A stretch of DNA of 64,000 bases from Aeromonas rivipollensis (GCF_010974825.1 NZ_JAAILA010000037.1:18099-82098); one strand, 5' to 3'. Positions 1 through 8,464 are shown, numbered from the stretch's first letter. The notes: generated from the letters alone by a model not told the origin. Numbers and translations are program-made.

Positions 1-2
1 AC

Positions 3-143
3 CTTGCCCACCGTTTTTCCGGTAGGATCACCCGGATGCCGACTTGCGCCGTCGCCCGCTTCACCTTTGACGCCCCCTCCTGGTCGGCCGCCGCGTCGCA
101 AACGCCGCTGACGGCCGTGCTCGACTATCCGAAAAAGGGGTAA
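3..143 (+). CDS. 3' end of a histidine-phosphatase-like (SixA-like) protein, partial
   Basis: Only the last 46 codons are in the window; the frame is open from the left edge to a TAA at 141-143. The tail contains MPTCAVARFTFD, then a tryptophan, and ends in LDYPKKG. This resembles the C-terminus of short SixA-type phosphohistidine phosphatases, where a P-T-[CSA]-A strand is followed by a tryptophan and a final x-P-K segment. The catalytic RHG motif would lie upstream, outside the window, so the assignment rests on the tail alone. An unrelated alpha/beta enzyme is possible. Confidence 0.4.
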   Translation, partial: LAHRFSGRITRMPTCAVARFTFDAPSWSAAASQTPLTAVLDYPKKG

Positions 144-216
144 GTGAATAGCAAGAGGAAGCGCAGGGTTGTCGCTCACCGGGGTCTGGTGAAGAAGCTG
201 GCAAGAGAGCAAACAA

Positions 217-240
217 GAAGGGGAGCCCAGGCTCCCCTTC
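217..240 (-). terminator. Rho-independent terminator for the exported protein gene
   Basis: A perfect 11-bp stem (GAAGGGGAGCC, 217-227, with its complement 230-240) around a 2-nt loop is followed on the minus strand by a T-rich stretch (TTGTTTG). It lies just past the stop of the minus-strand gene ending at 259. It may also stop transcription from the left-hand partial gene. Confidence 0.7.
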
Positions 241-258
241 GCATTTCCGTCATGTCGC

Positions 259-711
259 TTATTTGGCGGCGATCGGCCCCTTGGTGCCCGCATCGTTATC
301 GACCCAGCCATCCTCCCCCTTGATGCGACGATCCCCCTGTATGGTGTAGATGACCATGCCGTCCTTGAACACCAGGGCCCCGTCGGATTTCTTGGCACTG
401 ACCTTCTTGTCGTTGACCCACACCTGATCCTTGTCATCGATGCGGATGGTGGCAACGGTGGCGCCCGTTTCGGGGAAGGTGGCGACCCAGTTGCCCGCGT
501 AGGGACTGGCGCTGGTGGCCGCAGCGGGGGCGGCGCCAAACCCGGCGGCCGCGTTCTCGGCCTTGGTCTTGTGAATATCGCAGCCCTGGGCCTCGGTCAC
601 CTGGGTGCAGCCGGAGCGCTCCAGCTGCTGGGCATATTTTGCGTTGATGGCGTGAGCCGGGGCCATGCCAAGCAGGGTCAGGGTCACGATCAGAGCAGCA
701 TTCCTGGACAT
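259..711 (-). CDS. exported protein of unknown function, 150 aa
   Basis: The protein begins with a clear Sec signal peptide (hydrophobic core about residues 6-16, likely cleavage after APAHA at 21), so it should be periplasmic or secreted. Two cysteines about ten residues apart near position 35-45 could form a disulfide. An Ala-rich linker (about 53-68) leads to a small beta-rich C-terminal part with alternating charged and hydrophobic residues (YAGNWVATF, then several short strands and turns). I do not recognise a named family. It is a single-gene unit with its own terminator. Confidence 0.7.
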   Translation of the reverse strand: MSRNAALIVTLTLLGMAPAHAINAKYAQQLERSGCTQVTEAQGCDIHKTKAENAAAGFGAAPAAATSASPYAGNWVATFPETGATVATIRIDDKDQVWVNDKKVSAKKSDGALVFKDGMVIYTIQGDRRIKGEDGWVDNDAGTKGPIAAK

Positions 712-874
712 AATTCATCCCTCAAAATGTGAGTCTTGCCGGTTCATCGCAGCCTTGACTGCCATGAGCAACAGCCTGGGTTCGCGGCAATATCCTGGGT
801 GCGAGGTGGCAGGCCTGTTTCACGTTAGCAGCTGGAACGGGACTCGCACAGGGGGGCGAAAAAATAGGTGCCAT

Positions 875-897
875 CCACGGGCTCCCTGAGCCCGTGG
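875..897 (-). terminator. hairpin just past the small VILSDGS gene
   Basis: A perfect 10-bp stem (CCACGGGCTC and its complement) with a 3-nt loop sits three bases beyond the stop codon of the minus-strand gene at 900. A run of six T on the minus strand begins about 10 nt after the stem, further than in a standard intrinsic terminator. It may act as a weak terminator or a 3' stability element. Confidence 0.5.
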
Positions 898-899
898 AC

Positions 900-1103
900 T
901 CAGCTTTGGGGCACTCTTATCCCCTTGTCGAGGTAGAGGCTGCTGTAGTGGGCGCGATGGGTGACGAACATCACCTGGTGGCGGCTGCCGTCAGAGAGGA
1001 TGACGAAATCTCCGGCCTGGGCCGGGCTTTGCAAGAGGATCTCGTGCTCGGGGGCCGTCAGCTTGTCGACCTCTTCCCTGAAGATGAGGGTGTATGAATA
1101 CAT
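900..1103 (-). CDS. small VILSDGS-motif protein, paralogue of the gene at 34568
   Basis: A 67-residue soluble protein with no signal peptide or membrane segment. The start at 1103 is chosen because GGAG lies 7 nt upstream of this ATG and because the related protein encoded at 34568-34780 starts at the same alignment position (MYSY versus MYTY). Both share F-x-E near residue 8, a P-x-H, the exact heptapeptide VILSDGS in the middle, a following valine, H-x-A, and a final S-x-LY. The fold is probably a small beta barrel. I know no function. It is divergent from the PhzF gene. Confidence 0.7.
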   Translation of the reverse strand: MYSYTLIFREEVDKLTAPEHEILLQSPAQAGDFVILSDGSRHQVMFVTHRAHYSSLYLDKGIRVPQS

Positions 1104-1303
1104 ATGGCACTCCACTGCAGGCGCATATACAGACAGGTTTCCCAACTCTAGTCGCCAGTGCCCGGATCCGCGGCGCTCAAGCGGCACCTGTGCGGCCGTT
1201 AATTTTATGGGTAAGCTGACCCCTGATGGGCGCCCCCGGAAGGGGCCGCAAGGATGAGCCTATGAACCCCACTTTTCGTGAAGCAAGAAGCCAAGGAGTT
1301 GTC

Positions 1304-2173
1304 ATGACGGAACTGGTCACTGAGCTGGTGCGGATCGCCGCCTTTTCCGAAGGATCCCGCGGGGGCAATCCCGCCGGTGTCTGGGTAGGGGCCCAACTGC
1401 CGACGGCGGAGGAGATGCAGCGGATCGCCGCCGAGGTCGGATTCTCGGAGACGGCCTTCGCCGCCCCGCTGCAAAGCGAAGGGCAAGGCGCAGAGGTGCG
1501 CCAATGGCGGGTGCGCTACTTCTCTCCCGAGGCGGAGGTGCCGTTTTGCGGCCATGCCACCATAGCCCTCGGGGTGGCGCTGGCGCGCCGCTTCGGGGCA
1601 GGGGACCATGCCTTGCGCCTCAGCCAGACCCAGATTCGGGTCTCGGGCTGGCAGGATGAGCAGGGGCAATGGCAGGCGGCGCTGCAATCCCCGCCGACCC
1701 ACAGCAAACCGGCGCCTGCGGATCTGATGCGCGAAACCCTGGCGCTGTTTGGCTATGACGCGGCCAGCCTGGATCCCCGTATACCCCCGGCGATCATTCA
1801 CGGCGGCGCCGATCATCTGGTGTTGGCGCTCAAGGATCGCGCAACGCTCTCGGCCATGCACTATTCGCAGGCTCAGGGGCGCCTGCTGATGCGCCGCGAG
1901 GGCCTGGTGACCATTCTGCTGGTGCATGTGGCCGGGGAGAGGTTGTTCCACACCCGCAATGCCTTCGCCTACGGCGGCGTCTATGAGGACTCGGCCACCG
2001 GCGCCGCGACCGCAGCCTTCGCCGGCTACTTGCGCGACCTCCACTGGCCCCACGGCGGCGCCATCGACATAGTGCAGGGGGAAGACATGGGCATGCCGTC
2101 GCGGCTGCATGCCGAGATCCCGGCGGAACCCGGCAGTTCAATTCGGGTGTCAGGAGCGGCGCGGTGGATCTGA
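1304..2173 (+). CDS. PhzF-family isomerase/epimerase-like protein
   Basis: This 289-residue cytoplasmic protein has the hallmarks of the PhzF family (diaminopimelate-epimerase fold): GGNPAGV near residue 20, GFSETAF with the family's acidic residue at E49, FCGHAT near residue 85, and a late D-S-A-T-G-A-A motif. Family members isomerise small amino-acid-like or aromatic substrates; the best known acts in phenazine synthesis. No phenazine genes are nearby, so the substrate here is unknown. The start is set by an AAGGAG site 6 nt before ATG 1304. The next gene begins 44 bp downstream and may be co-transcribed. Confidence 0.85.
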   Translation: MTELVTELVRIAAFSEGSRGGNPAGVWVGAQLPTAEEMQRIAAEVGFSETAFAAPLQSEGQGAEVRQWRVRYFSPEAEVPFCGHATIALGVALARRFGAGDHALRLSQTQIRVSGWQDEQGQWQAALQSPPTHSKPAPADLMRETLALFGYDAASLDPRIPPAIIHGGADHLVLALKDRATLSAMHYSQAQGRLLMRREGLVTILLVHVAGERLFHTRNAFAYGGVYEDSATGAATAAFAGYLRDLHWPHGGAIDIVQGEDMGMPSRLHAEIPAEPGSSIRVSGAARWI

Positions 2174-2217
2174 ACCGGCATCATACGCAATACCACGTCA
2201 ATTGAGGCAGGAGGACG

Positions 2218-3225
2218 ATGTCGATGGGATTGTTTGAGCGAGCGGATATTCGTGCATTGAGCGAAAAGCTGCTGGGGTTGTCACAGGGGCAGGGGATGCT
2301 ACTGACTAGCGCCGCAGGCCGAGAGTTGGATGACATGCTCAAGCGCGTTGGCGGTGTGCAACCGCTCGGTTTGGGTGCGCGGCGTCAGCTTACCGAGCGG
2401 GGTCGTGTTTTTTTGATGGACAAGCTCGCAGAGGCAGCAGACGACAATGTCTGGTCGGGTGATGCCGTGCTGACAGAGTTGGGTTGCCAACTGCCTCGGC
2501 GCATTAACGGTGCAACCCTGAGTGGCCTTTGGCACCGAGACTGCAAGGTCAGATTGTCACAGAATCACATGGAGCAGGTTGCAGCGCTGGGGCTTAGGGT
2601 ATTTGGTGATGAGGTCATACGATTACGTACCTTGACACCGCTGACATTGGTCGATGTGGAGGGCGGACGGCACGACATGACCGCTGTGATGATGCTTCTG
2701 GGGGAGTTGGTATTGCCAGAACGAGCCTTGGTCGGGTTGGAAGGCATGGAATGGCAAGGGTGGCAGTTAGTCACGGTGGAAAACAAGGGGGCCTTCGTGG
2801 ACTACCCGCTACAAGAGGGCGAATTGCTGCTTTATGTCCCTGGCCGCAATACCGCCCTGGCAAAGCAACTGCTCCCCCTATTGCCAGAGAGCCTCCCCTG
2901 GGCACACTTTGGGGATCTGGATCAACGTGGCCTGGACATTGCCACCGAACTGGCGGGGGCTCTGGGTCGTCCTCTGGCGCTCTGGTTACCCGACAATCTC
3001 ATGGATTACGTCCATCACTATGCCCGCGACTTACTCCGTCAGCCGAAAGAACAAAAGAGGCAGCGAGGCAAAATTGCTTGGCGAGACAACATAGCACCAG
3101 TTCAGGGGAGCACAGTGCTGGCAGAGGCATTGGCTCATTTGACCGCCAATAAAGCCTGGTTGGAACAAGAAGTCCTGGTCACAGCCAGATGCTGGCAGTT
3201 ATGGGCACTTGGTGTTGAGAGGTAA
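2218..3225 (+). CDS. orphan JetD-like/DUF2220 Toprim-type protein
   Basis: The C-terminal half carries a Toprim-like signature: a glutamate in TVENKGAF (E188), then HFGDLDQRGLDIATEL with D233 and D235. The E/DxD/following G arrangement matches the C-terminal nuclease domain of JetD from the Wadjet plasmid-defence system (DUF2220) and is topoisomerase-VI-like. The N-terminal 180 residues are helical, as in JetD's arm, but less recognisable. At 335 aa it is somewhat shorter than typical JetD, and no JetA, JetB or JetC is present. The gene looks less GC-rich than its neighbours, suggesting acquisition. AGGAGG lies 3 nt before ATG 2218 and 9 nt before ATG 2224, so either start is possible. A DUF2399-like family is an alternative reading. 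Confidence 0.65.
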   Translation: MSMGLFERADIRALSEKLLGLSQGQGMLLTSAAGRELDDMLKRVGGVQPLGLGARRQLTERGRVFLMDKLAEAADDNVWSGDAVLTELGCQLPRRINGATLSGLWHRDCKVRLSQNHMEQVAALGLRVFGDEVIRLRTLTPLTLVDVEGGRHDMTAVMMLLGELVLPERALVGLEGMEWQGWQLVTVENKGAFVDYPLQEGELLLYVPGRNTALAKQLLPLLPESLPWAHFGDLDQRGLDIATELAGALGRPLALWLPDNLMDYVHHYARDLLRQPKEQKRQRGKIAWRDNIAPVQGSTVLAEALAHLTANKAWLEQEVLVTARCWQLWALGVER

Positions 3226-3235
3226 ACCGCACAAT

Positions 3236-3268
3236 AAAAAACCGCCCTTGTGAAGTGGGCGGTTTTTT
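3236..3268. terminator. bidirectional terminator
   Basis: A-rich tract and CCGCCC (3236-3247), 9-nt loop, then GGGCGG and a T run (3257-3269). It ends the JetD-like gene on the plus strand, and the A tract provides a T run for the convergent small gene on the minus strand. Confidence 0.9.
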
Positions 3269-3282
3269 TATGGTGCCGACCC

Positions 3283-3390
3283 TTATTTCAGGGCTTTCTT
3301 CAGCTTCTTGATCTTGCCTTCGTGCTTGGCAATTTTATCCTTGCGGGCGGCGATTTTCTTCTTGATATCTTTTTTGCTGGCTTTGGCCAT
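3283..3390 (-). CDS. 35-residue lysine-rich small protein
   Basis: ATG at 3390 is preceded at 9 nt by AAGGAG, and 35 codons run to TAA at 3283. About 15 of 35 residues are lysine, with isoleucine and alanine spaced to give one amphipathic, highly basic helix (begins MAKASKKDIKKK, ends LKKALK). No cysteines, signal peptide or membrane segment. The good ribosome site, downstream terminator and unusual composition support a real gene. A nucleic-acid- or ribosome-binding role is only a guess from charge. It is convergent with the JetD-like gene and shares its terminator. Confidence 0.7.
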   Translation of the reverse strand: MAKASKKDIKKKIAARKDKIAKHEGKIKKLKKALK

Positions 3391-3637
3391 AGGTAGTGCT
3401 CCTTGTGTCAAGAGGTCATCATGGGGTCATGATGTTCAGGATCTGTCCATGTGAATAGCCCAGAGTGCCACATGAATTCCATCCGGGCCAGTGCTTCAGG
3501 GTTCCGGGAGCGGATGCTCCCCTGACGCAAATCCGGCGAAGGGGTGGCTCGCTCATCGGGACTGGTTTGCAGGATAGTCCAGTTTCCCGGCGGCGCCACT
3601 GTGGCAGCGCCGACATTGTCGGTGGCCAGACAACAAA

Positions 3638-3660
3638 AAAGCGCCCCTGGGGGCGCTTCT
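3638..3660 (-). terminator. terminator of the phnA/yjdM gene
   Basis: GCGCCCC (3641-3647), 2-nt loop and GGGGCGC (3650-3656). On the minus strand the stem is followed by TTTTTTG, a typical intrinsic terminator, 30 bp past the stop at 3689. The rest of the region between 3391 and 3688 shows no credible gene. Confidence 0.85.
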
Positions 3661-3688
3661 TGCATCATCCGAACCACAAGCCAGGGGA

Positions 3689-4267
3689 TCAGGCCTTCTT
3701 CAGGTAGGCCGCGACCAGCACTATCTGCACGCCGTTGACCTTGCCTTCGATGTGCAGCGGGTTGTTGGTCAGGCGAATGCCTTTGACCAGGGTGCCACGC
3801 TTGGCGGTGAAGCCGCCGCCCTTGACCTCGAGATCCTTGATCAGGGTGACGGAATCCCCCTCCTGCAGCACGGCGCCGTTGGAGTCGATGGTGGGCACGC
3901 TGTCGTCATCGTCACTGGCGCTGCCTGCCTCGGCCCAGGCCTTGGCCTCTTCTTCCATGTACATCATGTCCAGCATGTCCTGGGCCCAGATCTCGCCCCG
4001 GGCAGACAGGTTTTTAAGCTGGCGCCATGCCATCACCTGCACCGCCGGCACCTGGCTCCACATGCTGTCACCCAGGCAGCGCCAGTGGTTGACCTCTGTG
4101 GTGTCCGGCTGCTCCAGCTGGCCACGGCAGGTGGTGCACAGCGCCACGCTGTGGTCATCGTCACTGGCGGGGGAGTGTGGCACCGGGAAGGCAGTCAGCG
4201 CATGTTCTGCTCCACACAGCTCACACTTGGCGTCCGCACGCGCTTGCAGGATGGCATTGATGGTCAT
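3689..4267 (-). CDS. yjdM: PhnA/YjdM-family zinc-ribbon protein
   Basis: The 192-residue protein starts with a four-cysteine zinc ribbon (CELC at 15-18, CTTC at 44-47) and ends with the PhnA domain: the D-S-N-G-x-x-L-x-x-G-D-S-V-x-x-I-K-D-L core with a basic beta barrel at about 128-190. This is the long form of the PhnA family, with a roughly 75-residue middle segment containing W-x-x-L. Despite its historic name the family is not firmly tied to phosphonate use, and no phn genes are nearby. Single gene with its own terminator; probably cytoplasmic. Confidence 0.85.
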   Translation of the reverse strand: MTINAILQARADAKCELCGAEHALTAFPVPHSPASDDDHSVALCTTCRGQLEQPDTTEVNHWRCLGDSMWSQVPAVQVMAWRQLKNLSARGEIWAQDMLDMMYMEEEAKAWAEAGSASDDDDSVPTIDSNGAVLQEGDSVTLIKDLEVKGGGFTAKRGTLVKGIRLTNNPLHIEGKVNGVQIVLVAAYLKKA

Positions 4268-4459
4268 GTTTTGGTTCCGTTCATATGGATAAAACGACCC
4301 GCGTGGGCGAGTCGCGCTAATGAGGGGGCGGAATATAGCACAAATCCCTGCTTTTTGTCAGGCTACCAGCAAGGGCGCAGGGCAGGCGCGCTGGCGAGTG
4401 CTTTTTGATGGCAGATCGCTAGAATGAGCCTCCCTTTTGGATAGCAGGACAAGCTCACC

Positions 4460-5653
4460 GTGCTGGCTCACCGTTTTCGACAACTGGATCGCTTGCTGAC
4501 CGAAGAGAGAGGTTGGTGGCAATACCAGCCCTATCATCATCTGAGCCTGGCCTTCGCCGCCGAGGCCCCCGAGCTTGCCGCCTGCCTAAACGGCCTCAGT
4601 CTTGACGAGATAGCGCGGCTCGACGGCGACATGGAGGCGCTGTGCACCCTGCTTGCCCCCTGGATCCCGGCAGGGGCCGAGTTGCATGCCCTGAGCGAGC
4701 TCGACGCCTTTGTCCCCGAACCCATTCACTGCGCCAGGGCCATGGCGATGTACATGCCGGGACGCAAGCAGGCGCAGATAGAAGCCTTCACCGGCTGTCT
4801 GCCCGCCCATCAGGGCCCCTATCTGGAGTGGTGCGCCGGCAAGGGCCACCTGGGGCGCCTGGTCTCCCTGCATCGGGGGGCCGAGATCCTCAGCCTCGAA
4901 TTGCAGCGCACGCTCTGCGAGGAGGGGCGGCAGCTCGCGGCGCGGGATGGTGCCCACATGCAGTTTGTGGAGGCCGACGCCTTCGCCGCCGAGTCGGGGG
5001 CGCTCATAGCCCCGCACCATCACGCCATGGCGCTCCATGCCTGCGGTGAGCTGCATACCCATCTGCTGGAGCAGGTGGCCGAGCGCGGCGCCCGGGGCGT
5101 GACCCTGTCCCCCTGTTGCTATCACCTGATCCGCACCTCTCATTACCGCCCCCTGTCACAGGCCGCCAAGGCCAGCGCCCTGCACCTTGGCAAGAGTGAC
5201 TTGAAGCTGCCGCTGCAGGAGACGGTGACCGGCGGTGCCCGCATCTCCCGCCTGCGCGAGCAGGAGGTGATCTGGCGTCTCGCCTTCGATTGCCTGCAAC
5301 GGGAGGTGCGCGGGGTGGATGAGTACCTGCCGGTGCCCAACCTGCAAAAGAGCCTGCTGGCGGGCAGCTTCGAGGCCTTCTGTGACTGGGCCGCCGAGCG
5401 CAAGGGGATGCTGTTGCCTGGGGGGATAGACCATGGCGACTTCCTCGCCAGGGGGGAGCGGCGCTTTGGGGACGTCGCCCGCATGGAGCTGGTGCGCCAT
5501 CTGTTTCGCCGTCCGCTGGAGATCTGGCTCGCCCTGGATCGCGCCCTCTTCCTCGAGGAGCAGGGCTATGAGGTAGAGCTGGGGGCGTTTTGCGACAAGC
5601 CCATGACCCCTCGCAATCTGCTGATCCGGGCGGTGCGCGTCCGCGGCGCATAA
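4460..5653 (+). CDS. SAM-dependent methyltransferase (METTL25-like domain)
   Basis: A 397-residue cytoplasmic protein with a methyltransferase motif I (YLEWCAGKGHLGRL) around residue 121-134 and the conserved SPCCYHL near residue 215, both typical of the Methyltransf_32/METTL25-type domain. The substrate is unknown. The start is a GTG at 4460, preceded by AGGAC about 9 nt upstream; no ATG in frame fits better. It stands alone between phnA and the chitinase. The lone leading aromatic cluster (GWWQYQPYHH) is a family feature. Confidence 0.75.
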   Translation: MLAHRFRQLDRLLTEERGWWQYQPYHHLSLAFAAEAPELAACLNGLSLDEIARLDGDMEALCTLLAPWIPAGAELHALSELDAFVPEPIHCARAMAMYMPGRKQAQIEAFTGCLPAHQGPYLEWCAGKGHLGRLVSLHRGAEILSLELQRTLCEEGRQLAARDGAHMQFVEADAFAAESGALIAPHHHAMALHACGELHTHLLEQVAERGARGVTLSPCCYHLIRTSHYRPLSQAAKASALHLGKSDLKLPLQETVTGGARISRLREQEVIWRLAFDCLQREVRGVDEYLPVPNLQKSLLAGSFEAFCDWAAERKGMLLPGGIDHGDFLARGERRFGDVARMELVRHLFRRPLEIWLALDRALFLEEQGYEVELGAFCDKPMTPRNLLIRAVRVRGA

Positions 5654-5813
5654 AAACGAGCGTTCCGGGATCAAAATGAGGCCGTGGCGAGGTTTCATCT
5701 GAGTGCAGAGTGAAATGGCTCACAAAATCGCCAAACTCTTAATTCTTGTCGTGAATTTAGTTGTCAGGATGCCTATGCTCGCCCTGACATTTTCAAGACA
5801 AGGATGGTTACCC

Positions 5814-7259
5814 ATGTTCATGCTCAAGCGCACCGCCTGGCTGGTTGCGGGGCTCTGCGCCTCGCCAACTTATGCGGCCATGAATATTCAGCCCGACCCA
5901 CAAAATAGCGGTGGCTATGTGATTGCCGCCTCCGATATAACGGCCGTTGAAAAGGCCAAGACGGCCAATCCCATGTACGGCATCTGGTCAAAGGCATTGG
6001 CCACCCGGCCCAACACCCTGGTGGATGCGATTGTGCCGAGGCGAGTCGACAACCCGGACAACGTCAAACGGGTCGAGCGGGTCTTTACCGAATCGGACTG
6101 GGATTTTTTGACCCAGATGGCGGCCCCTGAATATACCTATGAGCGCTTCTTGCGGGCGGTCGGCAAGTTCCCCGCCTTCTGCGGCGACTACACGGACGGG
6201 CGCAATGCGGACGCCATCTGCAAAAAATCCATCGTCACCGCCTTCGCCCACTTCGCCCAGGAGACCGGCGGCCATATCGGCAAGGACAATGTGTCCGACA
6301 ACCCGCTGGGGCTCGAGGAGTGGCAGCAGGCGCTGGTGCATGTGCGCGAGATGGGCTGGGCCGAGGGGCAACTCGGCTATACCACGGGCTGTGGCCAGAA
6401 TGACTGGCAGAACAGGAAATGGCCTTGCAGCACGGGGCAGGGCTACTTTGGCCGTGGCGCTAAACAGCTCTCCTATCACTTCAACTACGGCGCCTTCTCC
6501 GAGGCGATGTTTGACGGCAACGCCTCTGTGCTGCTGAACAGCCCCGGCCTGGTGGCCGACTCCTGGCTCAACCTCGCCTCCGCCATCTGGTTCTTCCTGA
6601 CGCCGCAAGCCCCCAAACCCGCCATGTTGCACGTCATCGACAGAACCTGGGTGCCCTCCCAGCGCGAGGTCGCGGCGGGCATCGGCTATGGCTTTGGCAC
6701 CACCATCAATGTCATCAACGGCGGCATAGAGTGTGGCGAGCAGAACAAGAACAAGGGGCAGCCGGTCAACCGTATCCGTTACTGGGAAGGGCTGGCCGCC
6801 CACTACGGGATCCCGCTGCTCCCGGACGAGAAGAACACCTGCTGGCAGCAGACTCCCTATGGCAGCCTCAACCTGAACGGCGCCACCGACGTGCTTTACA
6901 CCAACTGGGACGGCAACTGGAAATATTATGCCGACAGGCCAGGTGGCTACTCGTTTGAGTGCGAGCTGGTGGGATTCCAGACCGCCTATTCGGCCCTGGT
7001 GCCGGGGGATTACGAGAAGTGCGTGACCAATTTCTACGGCTCCCACGCCAACTGGCCCAAGGTGCGGGTGGTGGCCAAGCTCGATCCCGCGCCCGTTGAC
7101 CCGACCGACCCGCCCGTGGGAGATGTGCCTGCCTGGGTAGCCAGCAAGGTCTACACCGCAGGCAATAAAGTCAGCCACAAGGGCGTGGTGTATCAGGCGA
7201 AGTGGTGGACCCAGGGCAACGAGCCAGGCAAGGGAGACCCCTGGGCGCCGGTGAACTGA
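5814..7259 (+). CDS. secreted family 19 chitinase with C-terminal chitin-binding module
   Basis: The protein has a Sec signal peptide (about residues 1-22, ending PTYAA), a GH19 catalytic domain (about 90-400) and a C-terminal CBM5/12-type module (about 440-481) after a Pro/Asp linker. GH19 landmarks include FAHFAQETGGHIG with the presumed catalytic glutamate E150, YFGRGAKQLSYHFNYG, and FGTTINVINGGIECG. The binding module shows the typical W and Y-x-x-G-x-x-V plus KWWTQG pattern. It should hydrolyse chitin outside the cell. The start at 5814 is chosen because AAGGA precedes it and the signal peptide follows directly; ATG 5820 is also possible. Confidence 0.92.
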   Translation: MFMLKRTAWLVAGLCASPTYAAMNIQPDPQNSGGYVIAASDITAVEKAKTANPMYGIWSKALATRPNTLVDAIVPRRVDNPDNVKRVERVFTESDWDFLTQMAAPEYTYERFLRAVGKFPAFCGDYTDGRNADAICKKSIVTAFAHFAQETGGHIGKDNVSDNPLGLEEWQQALVHVREMGWAEGQLGYTTGCGQNDWQNRKWPCSTGQGYFGRGAKQLSYHFNYGAFSEAMFDGNASVLLNSPGLVADSWLNLASAIWFFLTPQAPKPAMLHVIDRTWVPSQREVAAGIGYGFGTTINVINGGIECGEQNKNKGQPVNRIRYWEGLAAHYGIPLLPDEKNTCWQQTPYGSLNLNGATDVLYTNWDGNWKYYADRPGGYSFECELVGFQTAYSALVPGDYEKCVTNFYGSHANWPKVRVVAKLDPAPVDPTDPPVGDVPAWVASKVYTAGNKVSHKGVVYQAKWWTQGNEPGKGDPWAPVN

Positions 7260-7434
7260 GCCCGGCGAGGGCGCGTCATCAGTCATGATGGGGAAGGGGG
7301 GTGATGGGCCTCTCTTCCCCTCTTTCATGGGGATCCGGCGCAAGGGGGCCTCTGATCGGCCCGGCGGGTACTTGCCTGCGGTCCTTACCCAGTCGAGAGT
7401 GTTCGAGATCTCATCCCACACAGAGGAGTGACAC

Positions 7435-7800
7435 ATGAATATCGCCATCCATTTTGAAATTCCGGTGCAGGATCTGACGCGGGCCATCCGCTTCTATGAA
7501 GCGCTCTTCGAGATAGCCCTCGAGCGGGCGCACATAGATGGCAACGAGATGGCGCTGTTCCCGCTGTTTGACGGCATGGCGGGCTGCTCCGGCGCCCTGG
7601 CAAAGGGGGAGAGCTATGTGCCGAGCCAGGACGGTACCCGGGTCTATCTGAAGGTCGCGGACATAGAGCGGGCCATGGCCCGGGCGCTGACAGCGGGAGG
7701 GGAGTGTCTCTATACCATCACCCGGGTGGGGGAGCACATTCGGGTGGCCGAGATCAGGGATTGCGAAGGCAATCGCATCGCCCTGCAGGAGGGGCCCTGA
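7435..7800 (+). CDS. VOC (glyoxalase/dioxygenase-fold) family protein
   Basis: A 121-residue single-domain protein of the vicinal-oxygen-chelate superfamily: the N-terminus has the usual FEIPVQDLTRAIRFYEALF beta-alpha unit and the C-terminus ends in the R-D-C-E-G-N-R-I-A-L-Q strand that contributes the last metal ligand in active members. Substrate unknown; the family covers glyoxalases, dioxygenases and antibiotic-binding proteins. GAGGAG lies 8 nt before the ATG. First of four small same-strand genes of varied enzyme folds. Confidence 0.85.
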   Translation: MNIAIHFEIPVQDLTRAIRFYEALFEIALERAHIDGNEMALFPLFDGMAGCSGALAKGESYVPSQDGTRVYLKVADIERAMARALTAGGECLYTITRVGEHIRVAEIRDCEGNRIALQEGP

Positions 7801-8018
7801 GTGTTATTCATCCCGTGCATGGGGGTTGTTGAATCATTCATGTGATAAATGATGGTGGCGAATTTCCCCTTTTGGGGGGAGGCCAGGGTCGTCGGCCCCG
7901 CGGCGGGGCCCCGGGATGGTCAGTTGCCGCCGCCCGGATCCCGTGCTACTTCATCTGGTGCGGCAAGGAGTCAAGATCCACTTAGCCCCGTCTGCCGCTC
8001 AGCACTCAAGGAGGCATC

Positions 8019-8417
8019 ATGGAAGGTCATTGTCTGTGTGGCGGGATCACCGTTTCAAGCGGCGATCACAAGGAGGTCAACCTGTGTCACTGCGCCATGT
8101 GCCGGCGCTGGTCCGGCGGGCCCATGTTCGCGGTGCATGGCGGCAAGGGGGTCAGTTTCAAGGGGCTCAGCCCTGTGGCCTACCGCTCGTCCGAGTGGGC
8201 GGAGCGCGGCTTCTGCCCCAACTGCGGCACCCACCTTTTCTATCATCTGTTGCCGACGGACGAGTACATCCTCTGTGCCGGGCTGTTTCAGGAACAGGCG
8301 TTCGAGCTCACCGGGCAGATCTTTATCGACGAGAAACCGGACTTCTACGAGCTTAAAAACGACACCCCGACCCTGACCGGGCAGCAGGTGTTCGAGCAGT
8401 TCGCCCCCAAACCCTGA
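8019..8417 (+). CDS. GFA-family zinc protein (CENP-V/glutathione-dependent formaldehyde-activating fold)
   Basis: The 132-residue protein shows the GFA zinc ligands: C-x-C near the start (CLCG, residues 5-8), CHCAMC at about 23-28, and C-P-N-C-G-T-H at about 67-73. The founding member condenses formaldehyde with glutathione, but most relatives have unknown substrates, so an aldehyde-scavenging role is only an inference. A strong AAGGAGG precedes the ATG. The 218 bp upstream contain no gene; they include an inverted repeat ATCATT...AATGAT near 7830-7853. Confidence 0.85.
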   Translation: MEGHCLCGGITVSSGDHKEVNLCHCAMCRRWSGGPMFAVHGGKGVSFKGLSPVAYRSSEWAERGFCPNCGTHLFYHLLPTDEYILCAGLFQEQAFELTGQIFIDEKPDFYELKNDTPTLTGQQVFEQFAPKP

Positions 8418-8464
8418 GCCCGTCGCTGCGCCAGCAGTGTCGGCAAAACCCCAAGGAGACTGCC

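Noticed and set aside
3391..3688. Possible gene between the small basic protein and phnA
   Set aside because: Open frames here have no ribosome site and no composition bias; only the phnA terminator is supported.
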